Below, piece after piece: positions 23,996-36,552 of a stretch of DNA of 64,000 bases; position 1 is the stretch's first letter, and every line of letters begins with the position of its first letter. The notes under the pieces were generated by a model. That model was given only the letters and a program-made list of their open reading frames with translations. It searched no databases and was not told the origin of the DNA. The position numbers and the translations under genes are program-made. Source of the stretch: Escarpia spicata (taxonomy: Eukaryota; Annelida; Polychaeta; Sabellida; Siboglinidae); assembly GCA_963995525.1 (NCBI GenBank), contig OZ023210.1, positions 9,543,603 to 9,607,602 of the forward strand, written 5' to 3'.

Positions 23996-26760
23996 TGTGT
24001 ATATATATATTATATATTACAGGCTATTATAGGTTACAGCCAATGTTGTATTTCTTCATGGTCGACCAGGGAGCTGCATGCCACACTCTATCAAAAGCAA
24101 GATATAGATGTCTTGCTGGAGTTTTCGCACAAACTGCGTAGATTGAACATATATTCAGTTGTACGTCTTCATGCCCGGAAGCCAGCTTTATCCTCGGCAA
24201 TGATGTTTTATGTTAGTGACTTTAACGTTAGTCTATTTCGAATTACTTTCAACATAACTTTTCTTGGATGTCTAATAAGACAGATGGGACGGTGATTTTC
24301 ACACAGTTTCTTCAGAGGTAACTGTGCACAGTGTCAATAACAAATACACCGGATCTTATATCCACCCAAGGAGCATGGTTTGGTATGATATTTTATTACA
24401 TAATGAAAAATGTAACAACATTTGGTTAATTCCAGGTATATTTTATGTACATATCATTGTTAGTAGTAAACAATACAAAACACACAATATCATTTTGACT
24501 AACAGGTCTTTGTGAGAATTAAAAACAGGTCAAATGGTGTCAGTCCTCATTGATATTAACGTCAGATGTATGACAAGGAAAAAAGCTAAAACCCATTTTC
24601 ACATGTGGCTGTATATTTGACAAATGGCCAAGTATTATTTTTGTTTTCGTAAAAAAAATTCAGATAAGTAAACAAATTTAGCCTACGTGTCATAGTATAA
24701 TATCTGAGGTGTATAAATTGTACGTGTCCAACATTTACCATGCAAACTGGGATTCATTCATGTTTTTTTCTTTGCACGTGAAAATTTCCAGAAGACACTT
24801 CCAATCATAACACTTTCGTGTGGAAATATATAATATAATTAAAACATCTATATGAATATTCAATGTGTTAACAAATGTTGATGACAACGTTTTTGCACTT
24901 CAACAAATATTGAGCCGTGTTACAAATTTACAATGGTAGATTAGATGTGTATATTTATTTGTGCTTTATTTATTTCAGGTGGGCAGTGTACCAACAGTTT
25001 ATCTATTTAACACGGTAAGAAGAGTTCTTGAGGACTGAAAATGCTTTATATATGATCCACAATCCACCTTACCGGAAACTAATGGATTATATGTGTTGGG
25101 GAGGGGAAACCTTTGTTGTCAAGGAGTATGACATACATTCCTCAAAGGCTAACAGCCAGTCCCTCAATACTTCCATGTTGGATTGACTATTTATAATTCG
25201 ACTGACTTTTGTCGTTAGAATATCTTCTTTGGTTGGTTTTGGTGTATGATCCCCACAGCTGCCCCAGAGAGTGTGACCCCTGCTGGTACTGCAATTGGTG
25301 GCAGCTTGACAGTTCTTGTGTACCCATCGGTCGCCTATTCCATTAGCATGGGTAGGTGGCTACTTTCGCATTCCGCAGTACTTACTGCTTCCGTCTTCTC
25401 GCCCAAACATCAGTGTTGTCTGGGGTGTGGTCGGAAGTTCCTTGCCAAACAGTCTTGCTGTTATTCCTATAATGACGAGGGCGTACACAGTACTCCTGTA
25501 ATTCTTACCAACAAGAAATAACACAGCCATCCATGTACTGATTGAAAACTATTGTGAATTATTTACCTTATGACTGGTTAGCATTCATTGAAATTAGAAA
25601 CACTTCTTCCGAAAGACAGTATCTATATATATATATACATGCCCTCATTTTCTGGAATTGTACTCGGTAATTGTATGCAAAGTGTTGGCTGTAGTAATCG
25701 TACTCGCAATGACCACGTATTCCAGGCAACGTCAACAGCCTACTCGCCAAGGGTTAGGCGTCACATTCCAGGCATTACAACAACCCAATTTATCTTCAAT
25801 GTAACCATCGGGCGTTTAAATATAATTATATTATGTACATATAACATCAGATCCAGCGATATTTCAAATGGTCCGCGGTTATAATTTACGTATTGAGTAA
25901 TAAATTTCTCGCAAGTCACGCGTTCGAAAGTTTGTGTCGCTTCAACGTTGAAGGGCCGGCTGGCGAATAATATGCGTCGAAACTCGCCGTCGTCAACGTT
26001 CCGCCGTATCTTGTCTCATCAAAGCATGGTATATGTTTAATTTAAAGCACGTTTCTTCGAAATAAGCCGAACAGAGTCGGTTGTATTTCGAAGGTTTCCA
26101 ACTAGCCTGTCCCATAAGCGGATCCAGGGGCCTGGGGGCACGTGCCCCCGTAGAAAATACGGCGGCGCCACGGCTACCAGCTTCACCTGACAAGACACAC
26201 GAGCCGTCCGTACAAAGAGTTTGTATCTTTTTGATCTTGTGTATTGTCTCTGCGAACTTCCTTTGTTTTCTTGTTGCTGACCAGGTATACATTGTTGTTT
26301 TGTTTCGTCACCGGTGCCCATAAACTGACATTGTCATAGATCATCTGTGCAGCGCACTCTTCCTTTAAAGTTTGGCCATGCAGTCTCATCTATGTTTAAG
26401 ATGTGTGATATGTGCTCTTCGGGGATGACGTGGGATTGGATCTATGGGTGATTAATTCCCAGGCCATACATGTCTGCGTTGTATCACAGCCTTTGTCGCT
26501 TGTAGATATTTAATACGATCCATCGAAAAGAAGAGTTTGTTTAGTAACTCACATCTTCAATGTGGACACCCCGAGATGCTGCCACAAAGAACATATCCGT
26601 CTTCTATCATTGATTCCTCATTGATTTGAACATTGCATGTTGGACCACTGTTTCATCATTGTCTACAACATAGTCATGATGTCAGCGTTGAATGTGGCCT
26701 GTAGTTGACGTGCATTCATTTAGTTTTCCGATTCCCGATGTCATAACAAAAGAATTAAGC
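21610..26760. other. intergenic region without a recognised gene
   Basis: AT-rich sequence. It holds a hairpin at 22338-22398, TA microsatellites at 23964-24016 and 25622-25638, and two GGTGGC-type motifs near 22020 and 22155. A weak retroelement-like trace lies on the minus strand at about 25255-25500 (a TLMFGRE segment recalling LTR-element integrase tails, frames broken). Near 26120-26155 GGATCCAGGGGCCTGGGGGC is followed by ACGTGCCCCC, a motif common at the ends of hAT-type elements. No spliced gene could be assembled. Confidence 0.5.
22338..22398. repeat. 13-bp perfect inverted repeat (hairpin)
   Basis: CATTCTTTTGGGC (22338-22350) and GCCCAAAAGAATG (22386-22398) are perfect complements around a 35-base loop that holds a smaller CCTCCGGAG pairing. 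A diverged relative with CAAAAGAATG and CTAAAAGAATCC lies near 22857-22912. Confidence 0.65.
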
Positions 26761-26782
26761 CAACATCAAGAAGAAGACTGTG

Positions 26783-27480
26783 GAAAAAGACAAGGGCAAA
26801 GGCATGGTGGTACTTCCGTATGTCCAAGGATTATCCGAAATCACATTACGGATCATGAAGAAATACAAATTGAACACAGCAACAACACCATCAAGAGGTC
26901 ACTGGTAAAACCAAAAAACAAAGTGTAATCACACAAGATGTATAAAAGAGTTTACGCTATATCATGTAAGAACTGCAATGCCATATACATCGGAGAAACT
27001 GAACGCACACTTGGAACCCGCATCAGAGAACACAGAGACGACGCAGACAAAGCAACATTGAACAAACCCTACACCAGAAACAACAGAAAAACATCGGAAA
27101 AGGAAATGAACAAATCAGACATCACAGACCATAATGACACAACAAAATAAACTGATAGGGGGCCAAAATTGTGGACAGGGAATCGGACCGGAGGACAAAA
27201 GGCATCAAAGAAGCGATCTGGATTAAAAAAAGCAAGGCCTGCATGAACCGAGACGAAGGACGGTACCGGCTTTCACACATCTATGACGATCTCTTGAAAA
27301 GCCACCCAGGGCGCAGCCGTGGGTGCACACACCTGAGTGACTACGTCTGCGCTGAAAGACTACCGTGTCGCCATCTAGCGGTAGTCGTCTGAAAAAGACT
27401 GCTGAAAGCAGTCGAAACATCGCGAGAACAAAAGGTAAACTGACTGTGAAATAAGTAAACATATCACTCATTTGAATCAC
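26783..27480 (+). mobile_element. Penelope-like element, 3' fragment with GIY-YIG endonuclease
   Basis: Fragmentary plus-strand coding sequence. VVLPYVQGLSE (about 26800) matches the linker after the reverse transcriptase of Penelope-like elements. VYAISCKNCNAIYIGETERT (26950-27009) is the GIY-YIG nuclease with its preceding Cys pair, followed by TRIREHRDD. IKEAIWIKKSKACMNRDEGR then YRLSHIYDDLL (27208-27300) is the typical C-terminus. Several frame changes and stops make it dead. The 3' UTR contains a hammerhead-like structure. Everything 5' of the linker, including the reverse transcriptase, is missing. Confidence 0.8.
27389..27418 (+). ncRNA. degenerate hammerhead ribozyme-like core
   Basis: CTGAAAA, then the stem GACTGC-TGAAA-GCAGTC (27397-27413), then GAAAC. 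This has the layout of a hammerhead core (CUGANGA, stem II, GAAAC) as known in the terminal regions of Penelope-like elements. The G of CUGANGA is A here, so self-cleavage is doubtful. Confidence 0.4.
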
Positions 27481-27499
27481 CCGGTGTGATGAACCTCTT

Positions 27500-28110
27500 C
27501 ACTCATATCCAATAGAGGACAACTCCGTTGCAACAGGGAACTTCTGGTGGTGAATTGGTTTGAATTTGGTGCAGCAAACTTGCGAAAATATAAGGATATT
27601 TGATCAAGATAAGTGATATTATTGAGTGTATAGCATACATAACGTAATTATAGATATATATAGTAAGCAATATGTTTTCTTAAAAGTTAGCTAGAGGGAG
27701 TAATCTAGGGTAGTTTATTGTAGGCGATTTGCGAGCGATAATTGGGGACGTTAATGTAATCGGAACGTGGTTTACAAAGTAGGTCACTGGCGAAGTTAGC
27801 GTAACGTGAAGGACAATAGAATCGCGTTATTTGAGATAATCGGTGTAGTTAGATAAGTAATTAAAACCTGAAATAACAATCTTTTAAAGTGTATATTAGT
27901 ACACAGGAAACAGTCTTTGTAAAGACTACCTTGTATCTAAGCCTAACTTGAATACATTGTCATCGACATCATAACTAGGTAAGGCACGGTGTGTCACTGT
28001 ATGTTAACAAATATAACTATCTATAACCTAAACAATCTGGTCTAAATTGTACACAGAAAAGTCTTATCAAAGACTATATAAAAACTATGTTGAACATAAA
28101 TAAATTCTGA
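27500..28110 (+). other. non-coding sequence before the CR1-type LINE
   Basis: AT-rich sequence that may be the 5' UTR of the LINE beginning its ORF1 at 28112. CAGGAAACAGTCTTTGTAAAGACTA and CAGAAAAGTCTTATCAAAGACTA are two related hairpin-forming copies (about 27904 and 28054). No promoter could be defined. Confidence 0.4.
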
Positions 28111-28111
28111 T

Positions 28112-29308
28112 ATGGCACCTTACAAGCGGCAACTCGGGGCAAAACGACACTTAGTTTGCAACGACTGCCAGAGCTGGGTGGATTTTGCGTTGTCTGGCTG
28201 TCCAAAATCATGGGCAGAGACCAAAGATGACGGATTCACCTTTCGGTGTATGGGGTGTTTGAGGGTGGAATGTCTGATGACGGAGGTGTGTAAGTTGACG
28301 GATATAGTGAAGGAGATGGAGGTGAGACTCAACATAGAAATATATGGAGCAGAGAGGGATGACGCGGAGAGAGTTGAGAATTCTACAACACAGAAGGAGC
28401 AGAGTTGTGACACGGAGACTGGAGACTGAGAAGACGGAAGGTGACCGGTGTGAAGGAACAAGACATTGAGAAAACAGAGGGACGGAGGAAAAGTGTTCGG
28501 CAGAGGAAAAGAAAACGGGTCAGTGGGGATAGATCAACAGGTAGTCAGACTGTAGAGAACGAGGAGAGACGCGACAGCGATACAGGTGGTCAAGAGGTAG
28601 ATACCACAGAGGCAGTTGGTAAGACTGTGAGACAGAAGACTGGTGGAAGAAGACAGTGTTCAGCAAAAAACAGAAAACATGACAGGCGTGACGGTGACAG
28701 GGGAGAAAGTGACCGTAGTGAAGGAGGTAGCCGGGGAAAAGGGACGGAAGAGGAGATACGAAAATGTGATGGGAGGAAAGAAGAAGGGACGAAAGGAAGT
28801 GAGAATAAATGTGCTAGAAGAGAAGATGACAGGAGGAAAGGGGACAAGAGAAAACGTGACAGGAAAGAAGGGAATGGAAGAGAATGTGACAGGTGAGAAG
28901 ACGGCAAGAGGAAAAGACAACAACCAGACATATGCAAACCGGAGGAGCTACTCCGAGGCAGTGATTGAGGGGGCAAGGAGAAAAGAGAGAGTGTTTATGG
29001 GCGATTCAATTCTGAGAAAAACAGACAAGACTATATGCGAGGGGAAGGACGTTGTTGTATGTCTACCGGGGGCTAGGATAGAGCATGTGACCGAAAGGGT
29101 AGAGAAGGTATTGGGGCATGGCAAGGGAGGGTCTATACTAGTACACGTAGGGACAAACAATGCAGACAAGGAGGGAACAACTGGGCTAGTTCAGAAGTAC
29201 AGACATCTAGTGAGGAAGCTAAAGAAGACAAGAGTGGAACAGGTTATTCTCTCGGGAATGCTGCCAGTAATGGGAGGAAGGGGGGGGGGCAAGATACAGA
29301 AACTGTAA
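28112..29308 (+). pseudogene. CR1 ORF1: zinc finger and SGNH esterase-like domain, frameshifted
   Basis: The first frame (28112-28429) begins MAPYKRQLGAKRHLVCNDCQ, with CNDC...C...CMGC forming a PHD-like zinc finger. After a stop the sequence passes through a Lys/Glu/Arg-rich linker in two overlapping frames. It then enters an esterase-like domain in the frame 28643-29308: VFMGDSILRKTD (the GDS block) and VHVGTNNA (the GxN block). The frame is lost again in the G-run at 29280-29288. In CR1 elements this protein is the RNA-associated ORF1 product; the esterase role is not well understood. Confidence 0.75.
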
Positions 29309-29599
29309 GAGGATGGCGATCAACGCACTAGTTGAGCAGATATGTGTGAGGAAGAGGGCGTGGAATTCATAGATTTATGGGGGTACTTTGTTGGGAGAGA
29401 AGATATGTACATGAGAGATGGCCTCCATCTAAGTGGAAAGGGGGCAGCAGTATTCTCAGAGAATCTGTTGACAGTGGGACAGGTTGCATCTATTTAAACT
29501 AAATTCGCAGGGGGGACTCGCAGAGAAGCCTGAAATTGGAGGCATAGATAAAGACAGCAAAAATAATTAATCAAAGAACAGTCTGGAAAACTGTTCTGA

Positions 29600-31770
29600 A
29601 GCTGGGTATAAATGTGTTTGTTTAAATGCAAGGAGTATAGTAAACAAAAGAAATGAACTAAACATTATGGTAGAAGATACTGACCCTCACGTAATAGGTA
29701 TAACCGAATCATGGGCAACCACCGATATATCAGATGCCGAATTGGGACTGACAGGATATGTAATGTTTAGAAAAGATAGAATAGGAAGAAGGGGAGGTGG
29801 AGTTATTTTATATATTAAAGAATCTATCCAGGCTTATGAAATCAAATTAGACAGAGAAGCAGATTGCGAAGAAGCTGTTTGGTGTAACATAGTTACAGGA
29901 AACTCAACGTTAACAGTTGGGTTAGTTTATCAAAGTCCAAACATAAGCATAGAAGAGAATGAAAAAATACAAAACGCTATAAGGGAAGTAAGCAAACGGG
30001 ACTGTATTATTACGGGCATATACAATGGAAATCTCTACAGAGTATGAGGAGTGAGGACCACAAGTTTTTAGTTTTAGTTCAAGATACATTCCTTTCTCAA
30101 CATGTGCTAGAACCAACCAGGGGTGAGAATGTGTTAGACATAGTTTTGTCCTCACAGAATGAATTAGTTGACAATGTCAAGATATGTGAGCCACTGGGGA
30201 GTAGCGATCACAACCAGATACATTTTATCATCAAAGTAAAATCAGAAAGAAATAATAAAAAGCAGTTCAGGAGAAATTTCCACAAAGGAAGATATAAGGA
30301 AATGAGGAAATATTTAGCAAAGATAGACTGGAATAACACACTGAAGAATAAGACAGCAACAGAATGCTGGAATATCTTAAAGAATGAAATAGAGTGCATT
30401 GTAGATATATTTGTTCCCTTCAAAAAACAAGGGAAACGGACCAGAAAGAAATACTTATCAAAAGAAGCCATTAGAAAAATTTAATATAAACAAATGATGT
30501 GGAAGTCATATAGACGTACTGGAAATGACGAAGACATTTATAAAGAAGCACTAAACCAAGCTACAGCTGAAATTAGAAATTCAAAGAGAAGCTATGAACA
30601 TAAATTAGCTTGTAATATAAAACATGACAGCAAGAGTTTTTATGCGTATGTTCGAAGCAAACAGAAAGTTCAGGATAAGGTCGGTCCTCTAGAAGATAGT
30701 GCTAGAAATATAATATCAGAAGGATTCTTAATGGCAGAAGACCTGAATGAGTATTTTAGTTCAGTGTTTACCAGAGAAGACACTAGTTCACTGCCAGTAT
30801 CAGAGGCTAAGTTCAAAGGGGCAGAATCAGACTATTTAAGACAGTTAATTGTAACCCCAGAAATGGTAGCTAAGAAAATTAGGGTTAATAAATCACCTGG
30901 AGTGGATGGTATTCCACCCAAACTACTATTGGGAATTGTAGAACAAATTAGCATACCGCTTGCAACAGTTTTCAACTTGTTATTAAAAGAGGGAGTGGTT
31001 CCTTTAGAATGGAAAGAAACAAACATTATACCGTTATTTAAAAAAGGTTCGAGTAACAAGTCAAATAATTATAGACCAGTTAGTGTAACATCGGTGATTT
31101 GTAAATTATTAGAAAGACTAATTAAAGATCACATGGTGGATTTTCTTGTTAAACATAACTTGATAAACCCATCTCAACATGGGTTTCTAAAAGCGAGGTC
31201 ATGCTTAACAAATATGTTATGTTTTTTGGAAGATATCACTAAGTGGGAAGCTGATGGATCACCATTAGATATCATCTACTTAGATTTTCAAAAAGCTTTC
31301 GACAAAGTGTCACATCAAAGATTACTGCTTAAACTAAAGGCCCATGGCATAGGAAATCGTATAATTAACTGGATAGAAAAATGGCTGATTGACAGAAGAC
31401 AACGGCTAGTTGTTGATGGGGAGGCTTCAAACTGGAAATCAGTTTTGAGTGCGGTTCCACAGGGATCAGTACTTGGACCTATATTATTCTTAATATATAT
31501 AAACGTTTGGACGATGATATAGCTAGCAAGGTGTTGAAATTTGCAGATGATACAAAAGTGTTTAGAAGGATTAAAAGTGATGGAGATAGACAGCATTTAC
31601 AAGATGATCTTGACAGGTTGATCAAATGGTCTGAAAAGTGGCAAATGTTGTTCAATTTTGGGAAATGTAAATGCCTACACACAGGACATGGGAACGAATA
31701 TGTAGAATATACAATGGGGGGAACTGTACTAAGTACTACTGTAAAAGAAAAAGACTGGGCTTACAATTAG
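29600..31770 (+). pseudogene. CR1 ORF2: endonuclease and reverse transcriptase, frameshifted
   Basis: Endonuclease part (about 29603-30230): VCLNARSIVNKRNEL, IGITESWA, GRRGGGVILYI, then a break at the expected GDFN (IITGIYNGN), and SSDHNQIHF near 30200. Reverse transcriptase part (30494-31522) is one long frame with SPGVDGIPPKLL, NNYRPVSVTSVICKLLERL, YLDFQKAFDKVSH and VPQGSVLGPILFLIYIN. A frameshift at about 31500 separates this from the FADDTKVF motif in the next frame (31507-31770). The C-terminal domain continues to about 31970 and beyond with further stops. Not functional. Confidence 0.85.
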
Positions 31771-32419
31771 TGCTGACATGAAGGTTTCAGAGCAGTGTGG
31801 AATTGCAGCTTCAAAAGGAAATCAAATCCTTGGATTGATTAGGCGAAATATAGCATATAAAGAAAAAGAACTAATAATACCGCTGTACAAAACAATAGTT
31901 AGGCCTCATTTAGAATATTGTATACAAGCGTGGAGGCCATACCGCAAGGACATATATATATATATATGCTAGAAAGAGTACAGAGGAGAGCGACTAAAAT
32001 GATACCAAAACTGAGGGATCTTAGTTATGAAAGGAGATCAGATAGAAGTGTTTAAAATATGGAATGGTTATGAAAATATTGATAGAAATGTGTTTTTTTC
32101 AGTTAAGAAAGATAGAAAGACTAGAGGACATGAATTACATTAGTAAAGGAGCAGTGTAGATTAGACGTAAGAAAGTTCTCATTTTCACAAAGGACTCTTA
32201 ATGAATGGAACAGATTATCTGATGATTGTGTGGGTGCTAGTAGTGTGAATGTTTTAAAATAAAATCGACACATACCTCAGAAGGGCTGGATATATGTAGA
32301 TAAAAGGGTTGGACTCTCGATAAGCCAAAGGGCTTCCTTGTCCACCTGCCATCTAGAGTTAATTCTCTGGATGGCAATCTTGTTAAATCTTGATATCATA
32401 ACATTTCGAAAAATATATT

Positions 32420-34096
32420 GGTTTGCTAAACGCCACAAAAAAATTAACAAATATATCTTGACATAGTGAGCCTGACCAATGGCCTGGTTAACGCTTGCAT
32501 TCGCATATCAGCAAATGAAAACTATTCAAAATGTCCAGCAAAATATTTTCAGAATAGAATGCATTATTGTGATTTATGATGACATCGAAAACAAATTGAA
32601 TCTACCAAATCTCAATTAAACTACCAGTTAAAAAGTATAATCTAAGTCTATTAACCCGAAAGCGTCCCCTGTTATGTTACTTTGTTATGTAATACAAAAT
32701 CATATCCGTGATCTTACATTACAGCGTTTCAGGTCAACTAATCGCTACATGTACCAAGGTAGACGGAGGAGGTACACGTGTCCTTGAAAGAAACAATGTC
32801 ATAAGATGGAGTAAACGTTTTACTCTTTCATTGCTCCACTCTTCTGTGTGTACATGTATCTAGTACACACGTTTCATAAATTGGTGTCAGGTAGGCCTAC
32901 GTGTCAAACATCCTTGTGTCAATTAAAAGCCCAGATGTAATTAAACTTTTGGTCGAGCGGTGAATTATAAGCGGTTAGTGATCAAATGTTTGAGATATTA
33001 AGTTTGGGGCGTAGGCCGTAGACCGTATATCTTTTATCACTAATTTTAATTTTCATTAGTGGTATTTCTGAAGCATGCCTATTAAAACGTAATTGCTGGA
33101 AATATCAGCACCACCGCATTATACTTGATTATGTTTAGTACAGCTGACGTTGTTCACTACACACTATGCAATATCGTGTTGAGTCAAAAGAATTATCTCG
33201 GTGTCCTGCGTCAAAAAGATGACACCAATGTCAAAGTAGATAGATTTTTCAGAAGTGATCGTAAGCAGTCTAGCCTACGGTAACGGAATTAACAAAACCA
33301 GACTAATTTTCCTGTCTAATCAAATTGTAAATATATCTATAAATAAACAACAAGTTATTGGTTTGTAACAAAGAGCCCTTGCCATAAGGGAGTCTACCTC
33401 GTAATCGGCAGAAATTAAGACATCTATAGCGGTAACGAGAGTAACTTTGACACACATATTCAGCATGTATAATATCGTGTGCTTGAACTTGGGCTATTCA
33501 GCTGGCATGACACTGTGTAAGCTACGTTGGGCTTACAAGGGTTTTAGAGTGGCTGAACCATACACTACTTAGCCTACATGAATCTTGTAGGTTAAACGCA
33601 AGGTTGATGGTTAAATTAATTAACTTTACAAACCGCCTCTATCAATATCACTTCTGGTCTACCCAGGCGGTATCATCGTATTATGAAGCACCGCTAATAC
33701 TATAATGGGAAGTATACGAACGTTTAATATTAGAGTGTGAAGAAGAAGAAGACCTAATCCTGCGATCAGAATATTCCCAGGCCATAAGGTATAATAATTA
33801 TTAGGTGGACCTCAGACAATGGCACAGGTACCAGTTTATCACTTTGATAATGCATTGGCTCGGTACGGAAACGTAGAATTACGACACGATTGATTTCCAA
33901 TGCGACGTGATAGTTGTGATATGACCGGCAATTAGCGTGACCTTGACGTTTCATATAGTAGTTACTGTCGGAGTGGCCGCAGGTGAAGTGTTGTCGTGCG
34001 TGAGCTTGCGAGCTCGCATGGTGCTCGCGCGCGGTAGACGGCGTTTCTCCGTAGATCAGTGATTTATGATTCTTGCACGGCGTCAACGGTCGAACC
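32420..34096. other. intergenic region and presumed 5' flank of the sulfurtransferase gene
   Basis: AT-rich sequence without recognised coding potential. The 3' part (about 33930-34090) becomes GC-rich and CpG-containing directly before the host gene start, suiting a TATA-less promoter and 5' UTR. No clear core promoter motif could be assigned. Confidence 0.4.
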
Positions 34097-36476
34097 ATGA
34101 GCTCCCCTGTGCCACAGCATGTGCAACCACTCGTCACCGTTGCTTGGTTGAAAAATACACTCGAGGAGTCGCCAACAAACATTCGAATATTCGACGTATC
34201 GTGGCATATGCCGTCTCCCGATGCCAAACGCGACGCGCCGAAAGAGTTCGCCGAAAAACACATCCCGACTGCGCAGTTCTTTGACCCGGGAGCGTTCGTT
34301 GAGTCTGAGGAGACACCGACGGCGGAGGTGTTTAGCGACGCAGTTGGTAAGCTCGGAGTCGCGAATGACACCCACGTGATCGTCTATGACAACAACTTGA
34401 ATTTTGGTATGTATTCGGCTCCGCGAATGTGGTGGCTGTTTCGGTATTTCAGCCACGAAAACGTGTCGATATTGGACGGTGGTCTGCCGAAGTGGGAAGA
34501 GGCTGGTTGCAAAACGTCTTCTGTCATCGACAAAGTAAAGCCGGAAATGTTCACTGCGACGTCCAACCCTGCGCTCATCAGAACGATGGAAGACGTCGAA
34601 GCGAATTTTGTCAAGAATCAGTTCACGCTCGTCGATGGGCGGTCAGCCGGGAGGTTTCAAGGGACGGCGCCCGAACCCTTTCCAAGTAAGTAACTTCACG
34701 ATTCGCACGATTATTTCCAACTTTTGTTTAAAAATCATTTTATGATGAACATAGTCATAGAACAGGTCTTGACTCTTAAAATATATAAAGTTGTAACATT
34801 GACGCTAGTCATAGCTCCATATTCACGTCATTAATATAAAAATAGTTTCAGAATGCATCAGAAAACCAATTTTCTGGGGACCTATCAGTGCCATGTTGCC
34901 AGTGCTGCCTAAATCCGTGCTACCTACATCCTAATGTAATGTGCCGTTTTAATAAAAGGGTAAGTATGAAGTCAGACTGCGTAAAATAACCATATTCTAC
35001 TAAATCTATAAAACATACTTCATATGAAGAATCAAGGCCTATGTTTTAACAAATTGCAACATTGTGTCACCCAGTTGCAACATTTCAAGTCTTTATAAAA
35101 ACAACTAAAGGCGTAAACAGTCGTAGAAGTCAATAATGTGACCGCAAACGTTGAGTTGGCCAACTCAGTCGTAGAAGTCAATAGTTTGAGGCTAAATAAA
35201 TAAATAAAGACGATCTGCAGTTAAATAACTTCAGGAGTAAACTCAGGTATTCAGAATAACCAGACTCAGAATATAATCAATAGACAGCAACGGATGACGA
35301 AATATCGTATCGGCTGTCTTTACAAACTCTAAATCTTTCAACACAAACGACATTTTAAATATATGGCGTATTAAATGCTCGGCGGATCCGCACTCTCTCG
35401 ATTCTGATTGGCCAATAGCTGATCTTCAGACCAAAGACCGTGTATCAATACAAGACGGTGGCTCAGAATCGCGTATAGACTGCCCACTTGTTGACAGTCA
35501 TGTAATACGTAACGGTGGGGGCATAAATCGTGCGTGCAATCGTTTTTGTTGTTTTCACACAAAAACTTATCAAATTCTTCCGTAAGATATCTATGTGCTA
35601 AATATCTAACGCATATTCCGTTAAATGTGTGCAATTAAACTGTTGGAAAAGTTGTCATGGGTAAAGTATTTACGAATATAGACAGGCAAATCCAAATATC
35701 GTAAAAGGCGCATGCGTTAAAAACCGTGCATCCTGTCTTCGCTGTGATGTGCTTTTGTACATCATTAAAAAAATATTTAGATGCATTATGGTCTGTCCAT
35801 TTGAGCTTGTGATTAGGACCACATATCCAGCTGAAAAGGTAATAAATGTACGATACGTTTGGCGCGTGAAACGCCGTGAAGCGTGATGCAGACACTCCTG
35901 ACGGTTACGTATCTCCGACAATCGACACCGATCGAGCAGCGGGATAGGGAAGGCCAAAGCAATTCTATACCAAGCATAGTCACTCGCGCAGCGCCCTCTG
36001 TTATTCATGTGTGAACGTAATAATATTGTATACGCTACCAGTTCAAATTCAAAATGGCGGATGGCTGAGTGACTCTGCTTGGTAATTTAAATGCTTTGGG
36101 AAGGCAAACCAATTAGATACCAAGCTCAGTCACTTGGCGATACGCCAATTCAAATTGGATGGTGGCGCCATCTACTGGACGGAATCTACAGCGCAACAAA
36201 TATGACCGCCGAGCCAGGACGGCGTCCTTGTGGTGGCTCATGTTGTGCCGTGTTTGGGTGAAACAACCGTTCACCAAAAAAAAACATCGGAAAAGTAAAG
36301 ACCCAACAAGGTAAGGAAAATAGGTATAATTATTATAACGGTGCCGGTCCATTTGTTTGGGCGGCCAACTAAATTGACACTGGTGTCGTGTAATCATAAT
36401 CATCATGACACTAAATTAACGCACCACGGGCACGGACGCCGCCGGATTTTATTTATATATATATGTTCAAAAATCT

Positions 36477-36552
<76 letters not shown>

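Larger units (their letters stand above)
28112..32420 (+). mobile_element. CR1-type non-LTR retrotransposon, inactivated
   Basis: Plus-strand LINE with ORF1 (zinc-finger plus esterase-like domain) and ORF2 (endonuclease, reverse transcriptase, C-terminal domain), each split by several frameshifts and stops. The 3' UTR carries a stem-loop, GCCATCTAGAG-TTAATT-CTCTGGATGGC (about 32349-32375), of the kind found at CR1 3' ends. A short TA microsatellite (31952-31967) has inserted into the C-terminal coding part. Older and more damaged than the minus-strand LINE at 17.6-21.4 kb. Confidence 0.85.

Noticed and set aside
25255..25500. Gypsy-type integrase tail on the minus strand (TLMFGRE)
   Set aside because: One short resemblance in broken frames; too little to call an element.
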